Shown piece by piece: positions 63,988-64,000 of a stretch of DNA of 64,000 nucleotides. Positions within the stretch are counted from its first letter, which is position 1. The number at the start of each line of letters is the position of its first letter. Made by a program: the position numbers and the translations under genes. The DNA is from Bacillus sp. FJAT-49736 (GTDB lineage: Bacteria; Bacillota; Bacilli; Bacillales; Bacillaceae_C): assembly GCF_018343615.1 (NCBI RefSeq), contig NZ_JAGYPI010000001.1:1258960-1322959 (forward strand), written 5' to 3'. The notes beneath the pieces are model-generated. The model searched no databases. It was given only the letters and a program-made list of their open reading frames with translations, and was not told the origin of the DNA.

Positions 63988-64000
63988 GGACTGTTTTCGT
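63988..64000 (+). mobile_element. MITE-like element, left end of copy K (cut by window edge)
   Basis: GGACTGTTTTCGT is the left end of the element with one extra A; it follows the staygreen terminator. Only 13 bases are visible, so the call depends on the position and on the ten other copies. Confidence 0.5.

Overview
The window is low-GC chromosomal DNA of an endospore-forming member of the Bacillaceae. Several spore-protein genes (sspO, sspP, sspN, tlp and an alpha/beta-type SASP) and strong purine-rich ribosome binding sites support this. The right third follows the Bacillus subtilis gene order sspP/sspO - citB(acnA) - yneN - sspN - tlp - yneP - yneQ - plsY - yneT - parE - parC. I cannot name the species. 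I saw no rRNA, tRNA, CRISPR array, prophage or intact insertion sequence.

Layout. 1-5 kb: a TetR fragment cut by the window edge, an orphan Tn554-TnpC-like gene, the cystine ABC importer tcyABC, a Dps ferritin and a Nudix hydrolase. 5-16 kb: small stress and metabolic genes (GyrI-like, DoxX, DinB, glutathione peroxidase, proC), a 21-bp minisatellite, mntH with an MntR-like operator, a MaoC-type dehydratase pair, a flavin reductase and the tldD-tldE protease pair. 16-30 kb: a LysM-GH18 hydrolase, an ArsP/YraQ-type permease, a frameshifted GGCT-like gene, a five-gene lnrJKLMN-like two-component/ABC exporter operon, a SASP, a staygreen-family protein, a ferritin-like protein, and a TetR/MmpL divergent pair. 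30-43 kb: glutaminase, the OpuA glycine-betaine importer with a divergent GbsR/OpcR-type regulator, an acyl-CoA ligase, a lytic transglycosylase, and a divergent selD/selA pair in which SelD itself needs UGA-selenocysteine decoding. 43-64 kb: the conserved spore/aconitase/topoisomerase IV block, interrupted by extra genes (FAD dehydrogenase, CapA, GH18, NCS2 permease), ending in a second staygreen-family gene.

The main unexplained structure is a dispersed intergenic element, present in 11 copies in 64 kb. The full form is about 160 bp and begins GGCTGTTTTCG and ends GAAAAGAGCC, with an imperfect terminal inverted repeat of about 29 bp. The best copies are flanked by 8-bp direct repeats, so it is a MITE. 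Two 42-bp deletion forms also occur. Every copy is co-directional with a neighbouring gene. Several lie between a stop codon and its terminator, or directly upstream of a ribosome binding site, so a role in RNA is worth testing.

How the genes fit together: cystine uptake, Dps, glutathione peroxidase, manganese import, selenium metabolism and betaine uptake form a general stress and redox background. The lnr-like and MmpL loci look like envelope defence exporters. The spore genes and both GH18 proteins relate to sporulation or the cell wall. Small genes missed by length cut-offs (sspP, sspO, sspN, an FbpB-like gene and several membrane micro-proteins) are listed, and starts were chosen by ribosome binding site where possible.
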